Source of the DNA: Nocardia sp. XZ_19_385
GTDB taxonomy: Bacteria; Actinomycetota; Actinomycetes; Mycobacteriales; Mycobacteriaceae
NCBI RefSeq assembly: GCF_015355755.1
Contig: NZ_JACVEE010000005.1
Span: forward strand, 186,001 to 250,000
DNA length: 64,000 nt
Direction: 5' to 3'
A model generated the notes under the pieces. It had not been told where the DNA came from, did no database searches, and saw only the letters and a list, made by a program, of their open reading frames with translations. A program made the position numbers and the translations under genes. Positions 1 through 10,903 of this stretch are shown here, one piece after another. The first letter of the stretch is position 1. Every line of letters starts with the position of its first letter.

Positions 1-1579
1 GTCCGTTCGAGGGGCTCGCGACGGTCCGAGTCGCGTCCCGTCCCGCGCCGTCCGCGAAATCGTCCAGGGCGTCCAGCAATTCGCCGGGGGAGCCGAAGGG
101 GATGCCGATGCGGAACTGATGGTGATTGCGCCGAGTCCAGGCGGCAGCGGCGAGGCGATCCGCGTCCGCGCCACCGCGGAGCAGTTCGGCGTAGGCACCC
201 GCGAGCTCACGCACCGCGCGTGCACTGCGCGCCGAGAGTGGCAGCACCCCGAAATGCGGTACCCCCGTGGTGGTTTCCGGCAGATCGGACCGATACTCCT
301 GCACGATCGCGTGCGCATTGGTCCCGCCGTACCCGAAACCGTTGACCGCCACCGTCATCGGATCACCGGGGCCGAGCGCGCGGGCCTCGGTTTGGATTTC
401 CAAGCCCAGCTCGTCCAGTCCCAGTTCCGGATTCGGCTCCTCGTCCAGCCAGCCCTGCGGTGGCAGCGTCCGGTGGTACACCGCCAGCGCCGACTTGATC
501 ACGCCGGCGATACCCGCTGCGGCCTCGGTATGGCCGAGCGTCGACTTTAGCGACCCGACACCGACCCGATCCGCGCGCCCGGTCGCGGCGCCATAGGCCC
601 GGCCGATTGCCCTGAGCTCCAGCGGATCTCCGACCGGCGTACCGGTGCCGTGGGCCTCCACATACCGCACCTGGATCGGGTCGATGCCCGCCCGCCGGGT
701 GACCGACTTGGCCAGCCGCTCCTGCGCGTCGGCATTGGGCACGGTGATCGCCGTGGTCCGCCCGTCCTGATTCGATCCGGTCGCCTTGACCACCGCGTAC
801 ACCCGATCACCATCGCGCTCGGCATCGGCGAGCCGCTTGAGCAGCACCATGCCCGCACCCTCACCGCGCCCGTATCCGTCCGCGGACGCACCGAAGGACT
901 TGCTGCGCCCGTCCGCGGCTAGGAACCCGCCCTTGCACATGGAGATGAACGTTCCCGGCTGCAGCATCAGGTTCACCCCACCGGCCAGCGCGGACTCGCA
1001 GTCGCCGTTGTCGAGGGCCGAGCAGGCGAGATGCAGCGCCACCAGCGAGGAGGAGCACGCCGTGTCGACGGTGTAGCTGGGCCCGGCGAGGTTGAGCGCG
1101 TAGGAGATTCGGTTCGACAGCATCGTGTAGGACGTGCCCGCCGACGAATGCATATCGATGTGCGCCAGCGCCGCACCCGTGAATCCGACCGCGAGTTGAT
1201 CGAGCGTGAACGCACCCACATACACGCCGATCGGCGCACCGGAACTGCGTCCCGCGACGCCCGCGTCGTCCAGCGCTTCCCACGCGACCTCGAGGATGAG
1301 CCGCTGCTGCGGATCCATCGCCGTCGCCTCGCGGGGCGAGATGCCGAAGAAATCGGGATCGAAGGCCCACGGATCCCCGGTCAGGAATGCGGCCCGTTTG
1401 GTGTACATGCGTCCGGGCGTGCGCTGCTCCGGATCGTAGAAGCGCTTGTAATCCCAACGGTCCGCGGGGATCTCGGTGACCGCGTCCCGCTTGTCGAGAA
1501 CGAAATTCCAGAAGGACGCCGGTGAATCGATGCCACCGGCGTACCGGCACCCGATGCCTACGATCGCGATGTCGGACAA
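1..1579 (-). CDS. Type I polyketide synthase, N-terminal part (ketosynthase domain), truncated by window edge
   Basis: The minus-strand frame opens with a TTG codon at 1579 preceded by AGGAG at 7-nt spacing (which overlaps the stop of the upstream gene) and stays open to the left edge. The translation begins MSDIAIVGIGCRYAGG and is a beta-ketoacyl synthase domain: active-site VDTACSSSL (Cys), then VEAHGTGTPVGD and KSTLGHTEAAAG supply the two catalytic His, and GFGYGGTNAH ends the domain. It condenses acyl and malonyl units; AT, ACP and other domains would lie outside the window. No docking coiled coil or loading domain precedes the KS, which fits an iterative, single-module enzyme, but that is inference. 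It forms an operon with the GNAT and P450 genes upstream. Confidence 0.9.
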   Translation of the reverse strand, partial: MSDIAIVGIGCRYAGGIDSPASFWNFVLDKRDAVTEIPADRWDYKRFYDPEQRTPGRMYTKRAAFLTGDPWAFDPDFFGISPREATAMDPQQRLILEVAWEALDDAGVAGRSSGAPIGVYVGAFTLDQLAVGFTGAALAHIDMHSSAGTSYTMLSNRISYALNLAGPSYTVDTACSSSLVALHLACSALDNGDCESALAGGVNLMLQPGTFISMCKGGFLAADGRSKSFGASADGYGRGEGAGMVLLKRLADAERDGDRVYAVVKATGSNQDGRTTAITVPNADAQERLAKSVTRRAGIDPIQVRYVEAHGTGTPVGDPLELRAIGRAYGAATGRADRVGVGSLKSTLGHTEAAAGIAGVIKSALAVYHRTLPPQGWLDEEPNPELGLDELGLEIQTEARALGPGDPMTVAVNGFGYGGTNAHAIVQEYRSDLPETTTGVPHFGVLPLSARSARAVRELAGAYAELLRGGADADRLAAAAWTRRNHHQFRIGIPFGSPGELLDALDDFADGAGRDATRTVASPSNG

Positions 1580-1589
1580 GGGAGTGCTC

Positions 1590-2231
1590 CTAATCGAATG
1601 TCCCGTCGCGCAAACTGGACGGCAGCCACATCATGACGTTGACCTCGGGCCCCGACCGCCCGATCCGGACCTTGCCGAGCCGCTGACCCCCGAAAGCGGC
1701 GTAGAACCCCAGGTTCCCGTCCTTACACAGCCCCAGCAGCGGGACCCGGGCCCGTTCGACCTCCCCGAGAATGAACAGCGACAACGCTTTTCCCACACCG
1801 GACCCCTGGAACCGGGGATCGACTCCCAGGGTGATTCCCAAGAAGTGCGGTAGCCCCGGCGCCAGCTTCGCGAGCGCGGCCTCGGTCGAAAGCACCCGGG
1901 GCCCAGCCGAACCCATCGCCCAGGTGAACTCGGGTATGGAGCCGAGGTAGCGCAGCAGCCCCACCCGGTAACCCGGCGGCTGCCACAGCAGCGCCCCGGC
2001 CACCTGCCCGCCGACGACCGCGACCTGCGCGCCGCCCAGCGGCAGATACTGGTGCCGGATCATCGCCCGATACAGCCGGGGCTGAGCTCGCTTGCGCCGC
2101 TCCGGATTCGGGAACCAGTACTCCCCGAACGGATCGTCGGCGCCGAACGCCTGATCCAACGCCACCGTCATGCCCGGAATGTCCCGCCTGACAGCCGAGC
2201 GGACCTGCACCCTCGTCTCGATCTCAGGCAC
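1590..2231 (-). CDS. GNAT-family N-acetyltransferase
   Basis: About 213 residues. The C-terminal half carries the acetyl-CoA-binding pattern of GNAT proteins: GITLGVDPRFQGSGVGKAL (V-x-P-x-x-Q-G-x-G-x-G/A) followed by a helix and LLGLCKDGNLGFYAAFGGQ (N-x-x-F-Y-x-x-x-G-F-type end). The GTG at 2231 is chosen because it overlaps the end of the P450 gene (translational coupling) and lies about 9 nt after GGA; a GTG at 2237 is equally possible. Longer in-frame extension upstream is only the P450 gene read in another frame. Sandwiched between P450 and PKS genes with no gaps, it probably acylates the polyketide product or protects the host from it, but the substrate cannot be read from the sequence. 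Confidence 0.82.
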   Translation of the reverse strand: MPEIETRVQVRSAVRRDIPGMTVALDQAFGADDPFGEYWFPNPERRKRAQPRLYRAMIRHQYLPLGGAQVAVVGGQVAGALLWQPPGYRVGLLRYLGSIPEFTWAMGSAGPRVLSTEAALAKLAPGLPHFLGITLGVDPRFQGSGVGKALSLFILGEVERARVPLLGLCKDGNLGFYAAFGGQRLGKVRIGRSGPEVNVMMWLPSSLRDGTFD

Positions 2232-3729
2232 GGGCACTGATCCGCATGCGCAGGGGCTGCTCCGGCGAGCCGATGAACGACATCTGCCGGCGGATCGGCT
2301 CGTCGGAGGTGACGTCGAGCCGGAACCGCTGCGCGATGGTCGCCAGCGACAGCACCACCTCCATGGTGGCGAAGCTCTGGGCAACGCAAATCCGTTTGCC
2401 CGCACTGAAAGCCAGCGAAGCGTGCCGCCGCTCGGTGGTCATGTTCTCCGGGAGATACCGGCTCGGATCGAACTGCTCCGCCCGGTCCCACACACGCCGG
2501 TTGTAGTGCACCCCGTGCACGCTGACCACCACGGTGGTGCCCGCCGGCACGCGATATCCCGCGAGCACGTCATCGGTTTTGGCGACCCGGGTCAACCCGA
2601 TCACCGGCGGATAGATGCGCATGGCCTCGAGGAAGACCGCCTTGCACCACACCAATTTGTCGACGTCGTCGGCGGTGGGGATGCGCCCGGCCAGCACCGA
2701 ATCCAGTTCCTCGTAAAGCGTTTCGCGCACTTGCGGATGCTGCGCGAGCAGCGCCCACATCCAGGTCATCGCGGTCGCCGAGGTTTCCATGCCCGCGCCG
2801 ATGAAGGTCATCAGCTCGTCGCGGATCTCGAGATCGCTGTAGCGGTGCCCCGTTTCCGGATCCCGCGCCGCCATCAGCAGTCCGAGCAGGTTGTCCTTGC
2901 GCGAGATCCGGCCGCTGCGATGATCGGCGATGAGCGAATCCACCGCGCGCTCCATGCCGCGTAGCTCGAACATGAGGTGCGGCGCCGAGGTCCAGGTCAG
3001 CGCCCGCATGGCCCGGATCGACAGGCGCGAACCGGCCCGCCGCTCCGGCGGCTGGGTGTGCTTGACCACCCAGGTGGACAGCGCGCGCAACGGCCGGCTC
3101 AGTCCTGAACTGAACCCCACCCCGTAGAACTGCAGCAGCCGCGTCAGGCTGATCTTCGAGATCGGACCCGACAGGTCGGTGCCGAACATGGTGCGCGCCA
3201 CGATATCCAGCATCAGGCGGTTCATCTCGGGACCGATGTTCACGGTCTGCCCGGTGTCGGCGAGCTGCTGGATTCGAGCCGCCGCGTCCTGCGCGGCGTC
3301 GGTGATCGGCTCCGCGAACTGATCGATGTTGGTGCGCGCGAAGATCGGCCGCACCACCCGCTGGTTGCGCTGGTAGCGCTGCTCATCCATATCGGTGACC
3401 AGGCCCTGCCCGAAAGTTACCGCCATCATGTCGTATTCGGCGCTCTTGGCCCAGTTGTCCTGGTTCGTCACCAGGATGTGGCGGGCCAGCTCGGGGCTGC
3501 GCACCACCAGGTACTTCAGCAGCGGCAGACGGGTGACCAGCACGTCGTCCTGACCCGGCAGCTCCGCGGCCAGGTAGTGCACCAGCGTGCGATCCCGGTA
3601 GCGCGGCACCAGCGCCGCCGCCAGCCGCCAGGACTGCCCCCAGGAAACCCGGGTCTGGTGCCACCGCATCGGCGCGGGCAACCATTTGGGCGGATACAGC
3701 TTCGTTCCGCCGTCGGCAGACGCGGTCAT
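2224..3729 (-). CDS. Cytochrome P450 monooxygenase
   Basis: A 501-residue P450. Visible signatures, numbered from the chosen ATG: I-helix oxygen-activating GAGMET (311-316), K-helix EAMR (E368-R371), and the heme-ligand loop FSAGKRICVA with Cys448. The start at 3729 is chosen because GGAGG lies 6 nt upstream; an in-frame ATG 15 nt earlier lacks such a site. The heme loop has Ala where most P450s have Gly after CxG (CVAQ), a variation also seen in CYP102/CYP110-like bacterial enzymes. No fused reductase is present, so electrons must come from separate ferredoxin partners. First gene of the P450-GNAT-PKS run, hence a likely tailoring enzyme. Confidence 0.93.
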   Translation of the reverse strand: MTASADGGTKLYPPKWLPAPMRWHQTRVSWGQSWRLAAALVPRYRDRTLVHYLAAELPGQDDVLVTRLPLLKYLVVRSPELARHILVTNQDNWAKSAEYDMMAVTFGQGLVTDMDEQRYQRNQRVVRPIFARTNIDQFAEPITDAAQDAAARIQQLADTGQTVNIGPEMNRLMLDIVARTMFGTDLSGPISKISLTRLLQFYGVGFSSGLSRPLRALSTWVVKHTQPPERRAGSRLSIRAMRALTWTSAPHLMFELRGMERAVDSLIADHRSGRISRKDNLLGLLMAARDPETGHRYSDLEIRDELMTFIGAGMETSATAMTWMWALLAQHPQVRETLYEELDSVLAGRIPTADDVDKLVWCKAVFLEAMRIYPPVIGLTRVAKTDDVLAGYRVPAGTTVVVSVHGVHYNRRVWDRAEQFDPSRYLPENMTTERRHASLAFSAGKRICVAQSFATMEVVLSLATIAQRFRLDVTSDEPIRRQMSFIGSPEQPLRMRISARA

Positions 3730-3895
3730 CTGCCACCTCCACATTCACGAAAAGCCCTGGCCCCGATCGGGTTCATCGCGATGCTATCGCACAGTAATGG
3801 ATTCCGCAGCATAATCTGCTCTGCGGTGTGGACGGATGTCCAGTTCGGGATTCGCGCCGGTCAGCGATGACTTTCCCAGAATTTCGTGCCTTCTA

Positions 3896-3921
3896 GACTT
3901 GAATGAGTCATAATACGGAAT
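3896..3921 (+). promoter_or_regulatory. furA promoter and operator, leaderless
   Basis: The sequence GACTTGAATGAGTC (3896-3909) is an inverted repeat with GACT/AGTC ends and an A/T-rich centre. TAATAC at 3911-3916 is a good -10 hexamer placed 6 nt before the furA GTG at 3922, so transcription should begin at or next to the start codon and the mRNA would be leaderless. This layout matches what is known for mycobacterial furA, where FurA represses its own promoter through an A/T-rich site overlapping the core promoter. No Shine-Dalgarno precedes the GTG, which agrees. Confidence 0.65.
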
Positions 3922-6617
<2,696 letters not shown>

Positions 6618-6631
6618 GGTAGTTCGAACGC

Positions 6632-6670
6632 AAAGCACCCCACGAACCGTTTCGGTTCGTGGGGTGCTTT
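6632..6670. terminator. Bidirectional intrinsic terminator hairpin
   Basis: AAAGCACCCCACGAACC (6632-6648) pairs perfectly with GGTTCGTGGGGTGCTTT (6654-6670) around a 5-nt loop. The 17-bp stem with A/T ends lies 14 bp after the katG stop and 17 bp before the end of the convergent DoxX-like gene, so it can serve both. Confidence 0.9.
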
Positions 6671-6687
6671 GTCGTACGGGGCACGTG

Positions 6688-7035
6688 TTACGCGGCGAAG
6701 CCCAAGCCCATCGCCACCGCGACAGGGATCAGGTACAGCATGGGAAAGGCCACGGTCTTGTACGAGCGCGCCCGCAGCACGGTGATTACCGCGCCCGCGA
6801 AGTACAGGATCAGCCCGATTGCCGCGACGACCCCGATAACGGGGACGAACAGTCCGCCCAGTAGGCCGATCGATCCCGCGGCCTTGGCCAAACCCAGAGG
6901 GGTCCACCAGGATTCGGGGACGCCGTATTCGACCAGCGGTTCGACCACGAACGCGGCGCGGCGCAGCAGCGAGACGGCCGAGAAACCGACCCACAGGGCA
7001 GCGACAACGGTGACGACAAGGTAGGCGGTGTTCAT
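6688..7035 (-). CDS. DoxX-like integral membrane protein
   Basis: 115 residues with four hydrophobic helices, matching the small DoxX/DoxX-like family (typical length 110-140). The LAKAAGSIGLLGG segment and the AVITVLRARSYK loop are typical of these proteins. ATG start with AGGAG 6 nt upstream. Some DoxX relatives act with oxidoreductases in redox homeostasis of the membrane, but the role here is not determined. Convergent to katG; divergent from the TIGR03086 gene. Confidence 0.8.
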   Translation of the reverse strand: MNTAYLVVTVVAALWVGFSAVSLLRRAAFVVEPLVEYGVPESWWTPLGLAKAAGSIGLLGGLFVPVIGVVAAIGLILYFAGAVITVLRARSYKTVAFPMLYLIPVAVAMGLGFAA

Positions 7036-7137
7036 CGGGTTCTCCTCGTGGATGGGGGTTCGTCAGGGAGACGACGTAGCGAGTTCAGGTGTGACATCCC
7101 GGATCGGCGCTGGTTGTGGAGGCCCGAAAATCGTTAT

Positions 7138-7152
7138 GGAATGAATCATTCC
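7138..7152. promoter_or_regulatory. Perfect 15-bp palindrome, candidate operator
   Basis: GGAATGA, one central A, TCATTCC. It lies in the 179-bp divergent gap between the DoxX-like gene and the TIGR03086 gene and just upstream of a possible -10 (TGATAG, 7158-7163). The regulator is unknown and not encoded next to it. Confidence 0.45.
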
Positions 7153-7214
7153 GTTCTGATAGGCTGATCGAAGACGGACCGCGGGAGAGTGGTTCGCGGC
7201 GAGAGGCGAGACCG

Positions 7215-7805
7215 ATGAGCGAGAACACCGTGACCGAATGGGCCATCCTGGATACCGCGCACGAGGCGCTGCGGACCGTGGTGCGCGGGCTGACCGAGGG
7301 TGACCTGGGCAAGCCCACGCCCTGTGTGGAATGGACTGTGGCGCAGGTGATTCAGCACGCGGCGGGGGACCAGGTCGGTTATGCCGCGTTCATCACCGGT
7401 GGGCCCGGACCGGAGGAGAACCCCTTCGCGCCCTCGGGCACGCTCGGTGAATCGGCCGACGTGATCGTCGATCGGGCGGTGGCCGCGGCCGCCGCGGCGT
7501 GGGCCACGGTTCCGGTTGACGCCGAGGAGGTGGCGGTGCCGATTCCGCCGAACAAGCTGACCGCGGAAATGGGGGCCGGGGCCTGCGCGCTCGACGCGGC
7601 GGTGCATGCCTGGGATCTCGCGGTCGCGTCCGGCCAGGCGTCGCCACTCACTGCCGAACTGTCGCGCCAGTTGCTGCCGGTCGCCCAAGCGCTCGTCGAG
7701 CCGCTGCGGGGGTTCGCATTCGCGGAAGCCTTGAGTGGCAACAACTCCGATGACGTCGACGCGCTGCTGCGCTACCTCGGCCGGGATCCGGAGTGGCGGG
7801 CCTGA
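7215..7805 (+). CDS. TIGR03086-type protein (DinB/mycothiol-dependent enzyme superfamily)
   Basis: About 196 residues of four-helix DinB-like fold. Recognisable TIGR03086 landmarks: KPTPCVEWTVAQVIQHAAG near the N-terminus, where the His is a predicted metal ligand, and ALDAAVHAWDLAVASG in the second half (HAWDL). Relatives use mycothiol as cofactor or are uncharacterised metal-binding proteins. The ATG at 7215 has GAGGCGAG upstream; the frame is open for 33 more codons, but that part does not look like the family. A second member lies at 12272-12889. Confidence 0.82.
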   Translation: MSENTVTEWAILDTAHEALRTVVRGLTEGDLGKPTPCVEWTVAQVIQHAAGDQVGYAAFITGGPGPEENPFAPSGTLGESADVIVDRAVAAAAAAWATVPVDAEEVAVPIPPNKLTAEMGAGACALDAAVHAWDLAVASGQASPLTAELSRQLLPVAQALVEPLRGFAFAEALSGNNSDDVDALLRYLGRDPEWRA

Positions 7806-7862
7806 CCTGAGCGACGGCCAGTCGAACCGGCGGAACCGAATGTTTGCTACATAATTGCCAAC

Positions 7863-8615
7863 ATGACGCTTCCGATCAGTAGACGTAGGCTGCTCGGTCA
7901 CGCCGGGGCGGTTTTAGGGCTTGGACTGCTTGCAAGCTCCGGCCGGGCGATCGCGCAGCCCGGTTTGCTGGCACTCCCGCCCCGGGCCGGGCAGACGGTT
8001 GCCATGAGCCTCAACGGATTCGGTAGCACGCTGGTCGTGACGATGCCGCCGCCGCTGCCGAAGGTCAATTTCCTCGGATCGCGGGTCGCCGAAGTGCTCG
8101 TCGGCGGAACGGATTTCGTGGAACTGCGGATTCGGGGTTTCACCGCCGAAGCCACACACCCGATGTTCGGCAAGATCACCCTCGGGCAACCCGACGTCGA
8201 CGTCAGCCCGAACAGCATCCTCGCCCTGTCCCCGAGCGGTCTCGGCCTCATCGAAACCTGGCGGCAGAGCATGAATGTCACTTTCGAGCGGTGTGGCGAT
8301 TGCCCCGGCCCCTTCCGCTTCAGCACCCTCGAGCCCGCGGAATGGACTGCCGAACTGTCGGAATTCCCGCCCGCACCGCAGCGCGCGAAACCGGACGGCG
8401 CACCCACCGGCGGCGCGCTCTACCGAATGACCCGCCCCATCCGCCTCGGCGCCCGCGCGGACGCCCGCAGCGCCGCCCACTCCGTCGCCCAGCCCGGCTC
8501 CGACCCCTGCCGTTGCGCCCTCGGAACCCCACTGCCCAGCAGCAATTCGCTGACCGGCACCGAATACGTGCGCATCGAAAACCTCCACTTCAACCAGGGC
8601 CAGCTCACCGCCTAG
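7863..8615 (+). CDS. Hypothetical protein with twin-arginine signal peptide
   Basis: 250 residues. The N-terminus SRRRLLGHAGAVLGLGLLAS followed by SGRAIAQP is a convincing Tat signal with an A-x-A cleavage site near residue 32, so the protein is exported folded. The mature part is rich in beta-type sequence and has four Cys in two close pairs (CGDC and CRC). I recognise no family. The last codons lie inside the first unit of the repeat cluster that follows, so the C-terminus (GQLTA) may derive from the repeat. Confidence 0.75.
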   Translation: MTLPISRRRLLGHAGAVLGLGLLASSGRAIAQPGLLALPPRAGQTVAMSLNGFGSTLVVTMPPPLPKVNFLGSRVAEVLVGGTDFVELRIRGFTAEATHPMFGKITLGQPDVDVSPNSILALSPSGLGLIETWRQSMNVTFERCGDCPGPFRFSTLEPAEWTAELSEFPPAPQRAKPDGAPTGGALYRMTRPIRLGARADARSAAHSVAQPGSDPCRCALGTPLPSSNSLTGTEYVRIENLHFNQGQLTA

Positions 8616-8794
8616 CGCCTGTTTTCAAGATCATCAGGCATTGCTGGAGGGCCAGCTCACCGCATTGGGCCTACTCCAAGATCATCAGGCAGTGGTGGCG
8701 GGCCAGCACACCGCATAGCGCGTACCTCCAAGATCATCAGGCATTGGTGGCGGGGCATCTCGGCGGATGCCGCCTACAGTGCCTGATGATCTTG
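8597..8794. repeat. Three ~52-bp direct repeats plus an inverted copy forming a long hairpin
   Basis: Units begin with GGGCCAGCTCACCGC-like sequence at 8597, 8649 and 8700 and each contains CAAGATCATCAGGCA (8626-8640, 8677-8691, 8729-8743). The reverse complement TGCCTGATGATCTTG occurs once at 8780-8794. The third copy and the inverted copy can form a 15-bp perfect stem extended inward by GGCGGGGCATC against GATGCCGCC, a hairpin of about 66 nt. The array starts within the last codons of the upstream secreted-protein gene. It fills most of the 376-bp gap before the histidine kinase; the rest (8795-8991) shows nothing beyond a GGGTGA/TCACCC dyad at 8943-8969. Confidence 0.9.
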
Positions 8795-8991
8795 ATGGCG
8801 GTGCCGGGGTGGGGTGTGTGATACCTGAGAGGTACTTCGGAGACCACTCTCGCGCTGGATGTGGCTGTGGGCCTTTGGCTCTAGCGTTGGTGGGGTGCGC
8901 GAACACTGGGGACAATGGGGTGCTCGGTGGCCGGGCGTGTCTGGGTGACGGGGTACGTCGTGATCACCCGGAGGTTCGAGAACAGGGACGT

Positions 8992-10137
8992 ATGAAGCGG
9001 ATCGGCGAAGTCCTGACCGGCGCTCGGCCACTCGGTGGAGTATCGGTGCTGGCCGCCGTGGTCGTTTTCGCGGTGGCGGTGTTCGCGATCGTGCTGCACA
9101 CGCTGCAATCGGATACCGAGCTGTCGGATCGGCAGGCGATCGGGCTGGCCCTGGCTCAGGGGCTGGCCTTGGTGCTGGTGCTGCGGGCGCCGCATGCCGG
9201 GTGGGCGCTGGCGCTCGGTGTGGCGGCACTGTCGGCGCTCTGGGTCGGCGACGGGTTGTGGGTCGACGCGACGCTCAACAGCTACCTGATCGTGCTCGGC
9301 TCGGCCGCGCTGCGGGTCTCGCCGCGGGCCGCCGCCGGGCACTGGCTCGCGACCGTGGCGGTGTGCGCGGTACTGGCATCGGTTCTGCGCCCGGCGGATT
9401 GGCTGTCGGCGTCGATCACCGTGGCGCTGCTGGCCGGGGTCGTGCAGCTCGCCGGCTCGTCGCTGGGTGGATTGATCGCCGCTCAGCACAGCCTGCGCGA
9501 ACAGCGTGCCGCCACGCGCCGGGAACGGGAACGCAGCGCGCTGCTGGCGGAGCGCGCCCGCATCGCCCGGGAGCTGCATGACGTGGTGGCACACCACATG
9601 TCGGTCATCGCGATCCAGGCCGAAGCCGCGCGCCACCGCGATCCGGAGACGATGCCGGATACCTTGGCGGCTATCCGCTCCAGTGCGGTCACCGCGATGG
9701 GGGAGATGCGCCGCATCCTGGAGGTGCTGCGTTCCGGGGATACCGGCGTCTCGCCGCAACCCGGCCTCGGCGACCTCGGCACCCTGGTGGAAGCGGTGCG
9801 CGCCACCGGAACTCGGATCGAGCTCGACCTACCCGCTCCCGCGCCGGAGCTGCCCCGAGGCGTCGGTCTGACCGTGTATCGCCTGGTTCAGGAAGCCCTG
9901 AGCAATGCCGTGCGGCATGCCCCGGGAGCTCCGGTTCGAATCCGAATCATGCGTAACGGCACCGATATCGGAGTAACGATCGAGAATCCGCACGACACCG
10001 CATCCGTCGAGCCCGGGCATGGATTGACCGGAATGCGTGAGCGTGCAACAGCTCTCGGCGGCACCTTCGACGCCGGGCCGGCCGGCGACGGCACCTTCCG
10101 TGTCACCGCCACACTCCCGGTCGAGGTCCTGCGATGA
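8992..10137 (+). CDS. NarL-type sensor histidine kinase
   Basis: 381 residues. The N-terminal ~160 residues hold four to five hydrophobic helices with almost no extracytoplasmic domain, followed by a short helical linker, the HisKA_3 dimerisation helix with phospho-acceptor His196 (ARELHDVVAHHMSVIAIQAE), and a HATPase domain with N-box (LVQEALSNAVRHA) and GHGLTGMRERA G-box. Such kinases usually sense the membrane state. Its stop overlaps the response-regulator start (ATGA), so the pair is co-translated. Start chosen at the ATG before the first TM helix, with AGGGA close upstream. Confidence 0.93.
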   Translation: MKRIGEVLTGARPLGGVSVLAAVVVFAVAVFAIVLHTLQSDTELSDRQAIGLALAQGLALVLVLRAPHAGWALALGVAALSALWVGDGLWVDATLNSYLIVLGSAALRVSPRAAAGHWLATVAVCAVLASVLRPADWLSASITVALLAGVVQLAGSSLGGLIAAQHSLREQRAATRRERERSALLAERARIARELHDVVAHHMSVIAIQAEAARHRDPETMPDTLAAIRSSAVTAMGEMRRILEVLRSGDTGVSPQPGLGDLGTLVEAVRATGTRIELDLPAPAPELPRGVGLTVYRLVQEALSNAVRHAPGAPVRIRIMRNGTDIGVTIENPHDTASVEPGHGLTGMRERATALGGTFDAGPAGDGTFRVTATLPVEVLR

Positions 10138-10784
10138 CCATCCGGGTCGTGATCGCCGACGACCAGCACCTGGTCCGCGAAGGTCTCGCCGTGCTGCTCG
10201 ACAGTCAGCCCGACATCACCGTCGTCGGCCACGCCGTCGATGGTCAGCAGGCCATCGACGTGGTCGCGGAGCTGCGGCCCGACATCGTCCTCATGGATGT
10301 CCGCATGCCCGGCGTCGACGGCTTGGCTGCGACCCGCCGGATCACCGCGGCGGGCAGCCCGGCCCGCATCATCATGCTCACCACCTTCGACCTCGACGAA
10401 TATGTCTACGCCGCACTGACTTTCGGAGCGAGCGGCTTCTTGCTCAAAGACGCGTCCACGCAAACCCTGGGCGATGCCGTCCGCGCCGTCGCAGGCGGCG
10501 ACGCCATGCTCGCGCCCTCGGTGACCCGACGGCTGCTCGAACAGTTCACCCGACCGAGCGGATTCACCTCGCCGACGCGCAGTACCGGCCTGACCGCCCG
10601 CGAAACCGAGGTTCTCATCCTCATTGCCCGCGGGTTCTCCAACGCTGAAATAGCCGCGGAGCTGGTGATTTCCGAGCAGACGGTGAAGACCCACGTCGGG
10701 CGCGTGCTGGACAAACTGCAGCTGCGGGACCGCACCCAGGCTGCCATCTATGCCTATGAGACCCGTTTGATCGAGCCGCGGTGA
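10134..10784 (+). CDS. NarL/LuxR-family response regulator
   Basis: 216 residues: receiver domain with acidic pair D9-D10, phospho-acceptor D55 in IVLMDVRMPG and the conserved K in GFLLKDAS, then a LuxR-type HTH near the C-terminus (LTARETEVLILIARGFSNAEIA, TVKTHVGRVLDKL). Partner of the overlapping kinase. The target genes are not visible; the secreted esterase downstream is 119 bp away and could be one. Confidence 0.95.
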   Translation: MTIRVVIADDQHLVREGLAVLLDSQPDITVVGHAVDGQQAIDVVAELRPDIVLMDVRMPGVDGLAATRRITAAGSPARIIMLTTFDLDEYVYAALTFGASGFLLKDASTQTLGDAVRAVAGGDAMLAPSVTRRLLEQFTRPSGFTSPTRSTGLTARETEVLILIARGFSNAEIAAELVISEQTVKTHVGRVLDKLQLRDRTQAAIYAYETRLIEPR

Positions 10785-10903
10785 GCTCCGCCCGTCCCGG
10801 TGAATGTGAAACGAATATGTTCACGCCCCTTGTGTCCTCCTCGTCCGAATGTGATCCTGGCCACCACGTCCTTTCCGGGACGGCCAGAGGATGAGGAGCT
10901 TTC

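Noticed and set aside
8597..8794. CRISPR array
   Set aside because: Only three units, spacers are themselves repeated, one copy is inverted and no cas genes are near; this is a palindromic dispersed-type repeat.
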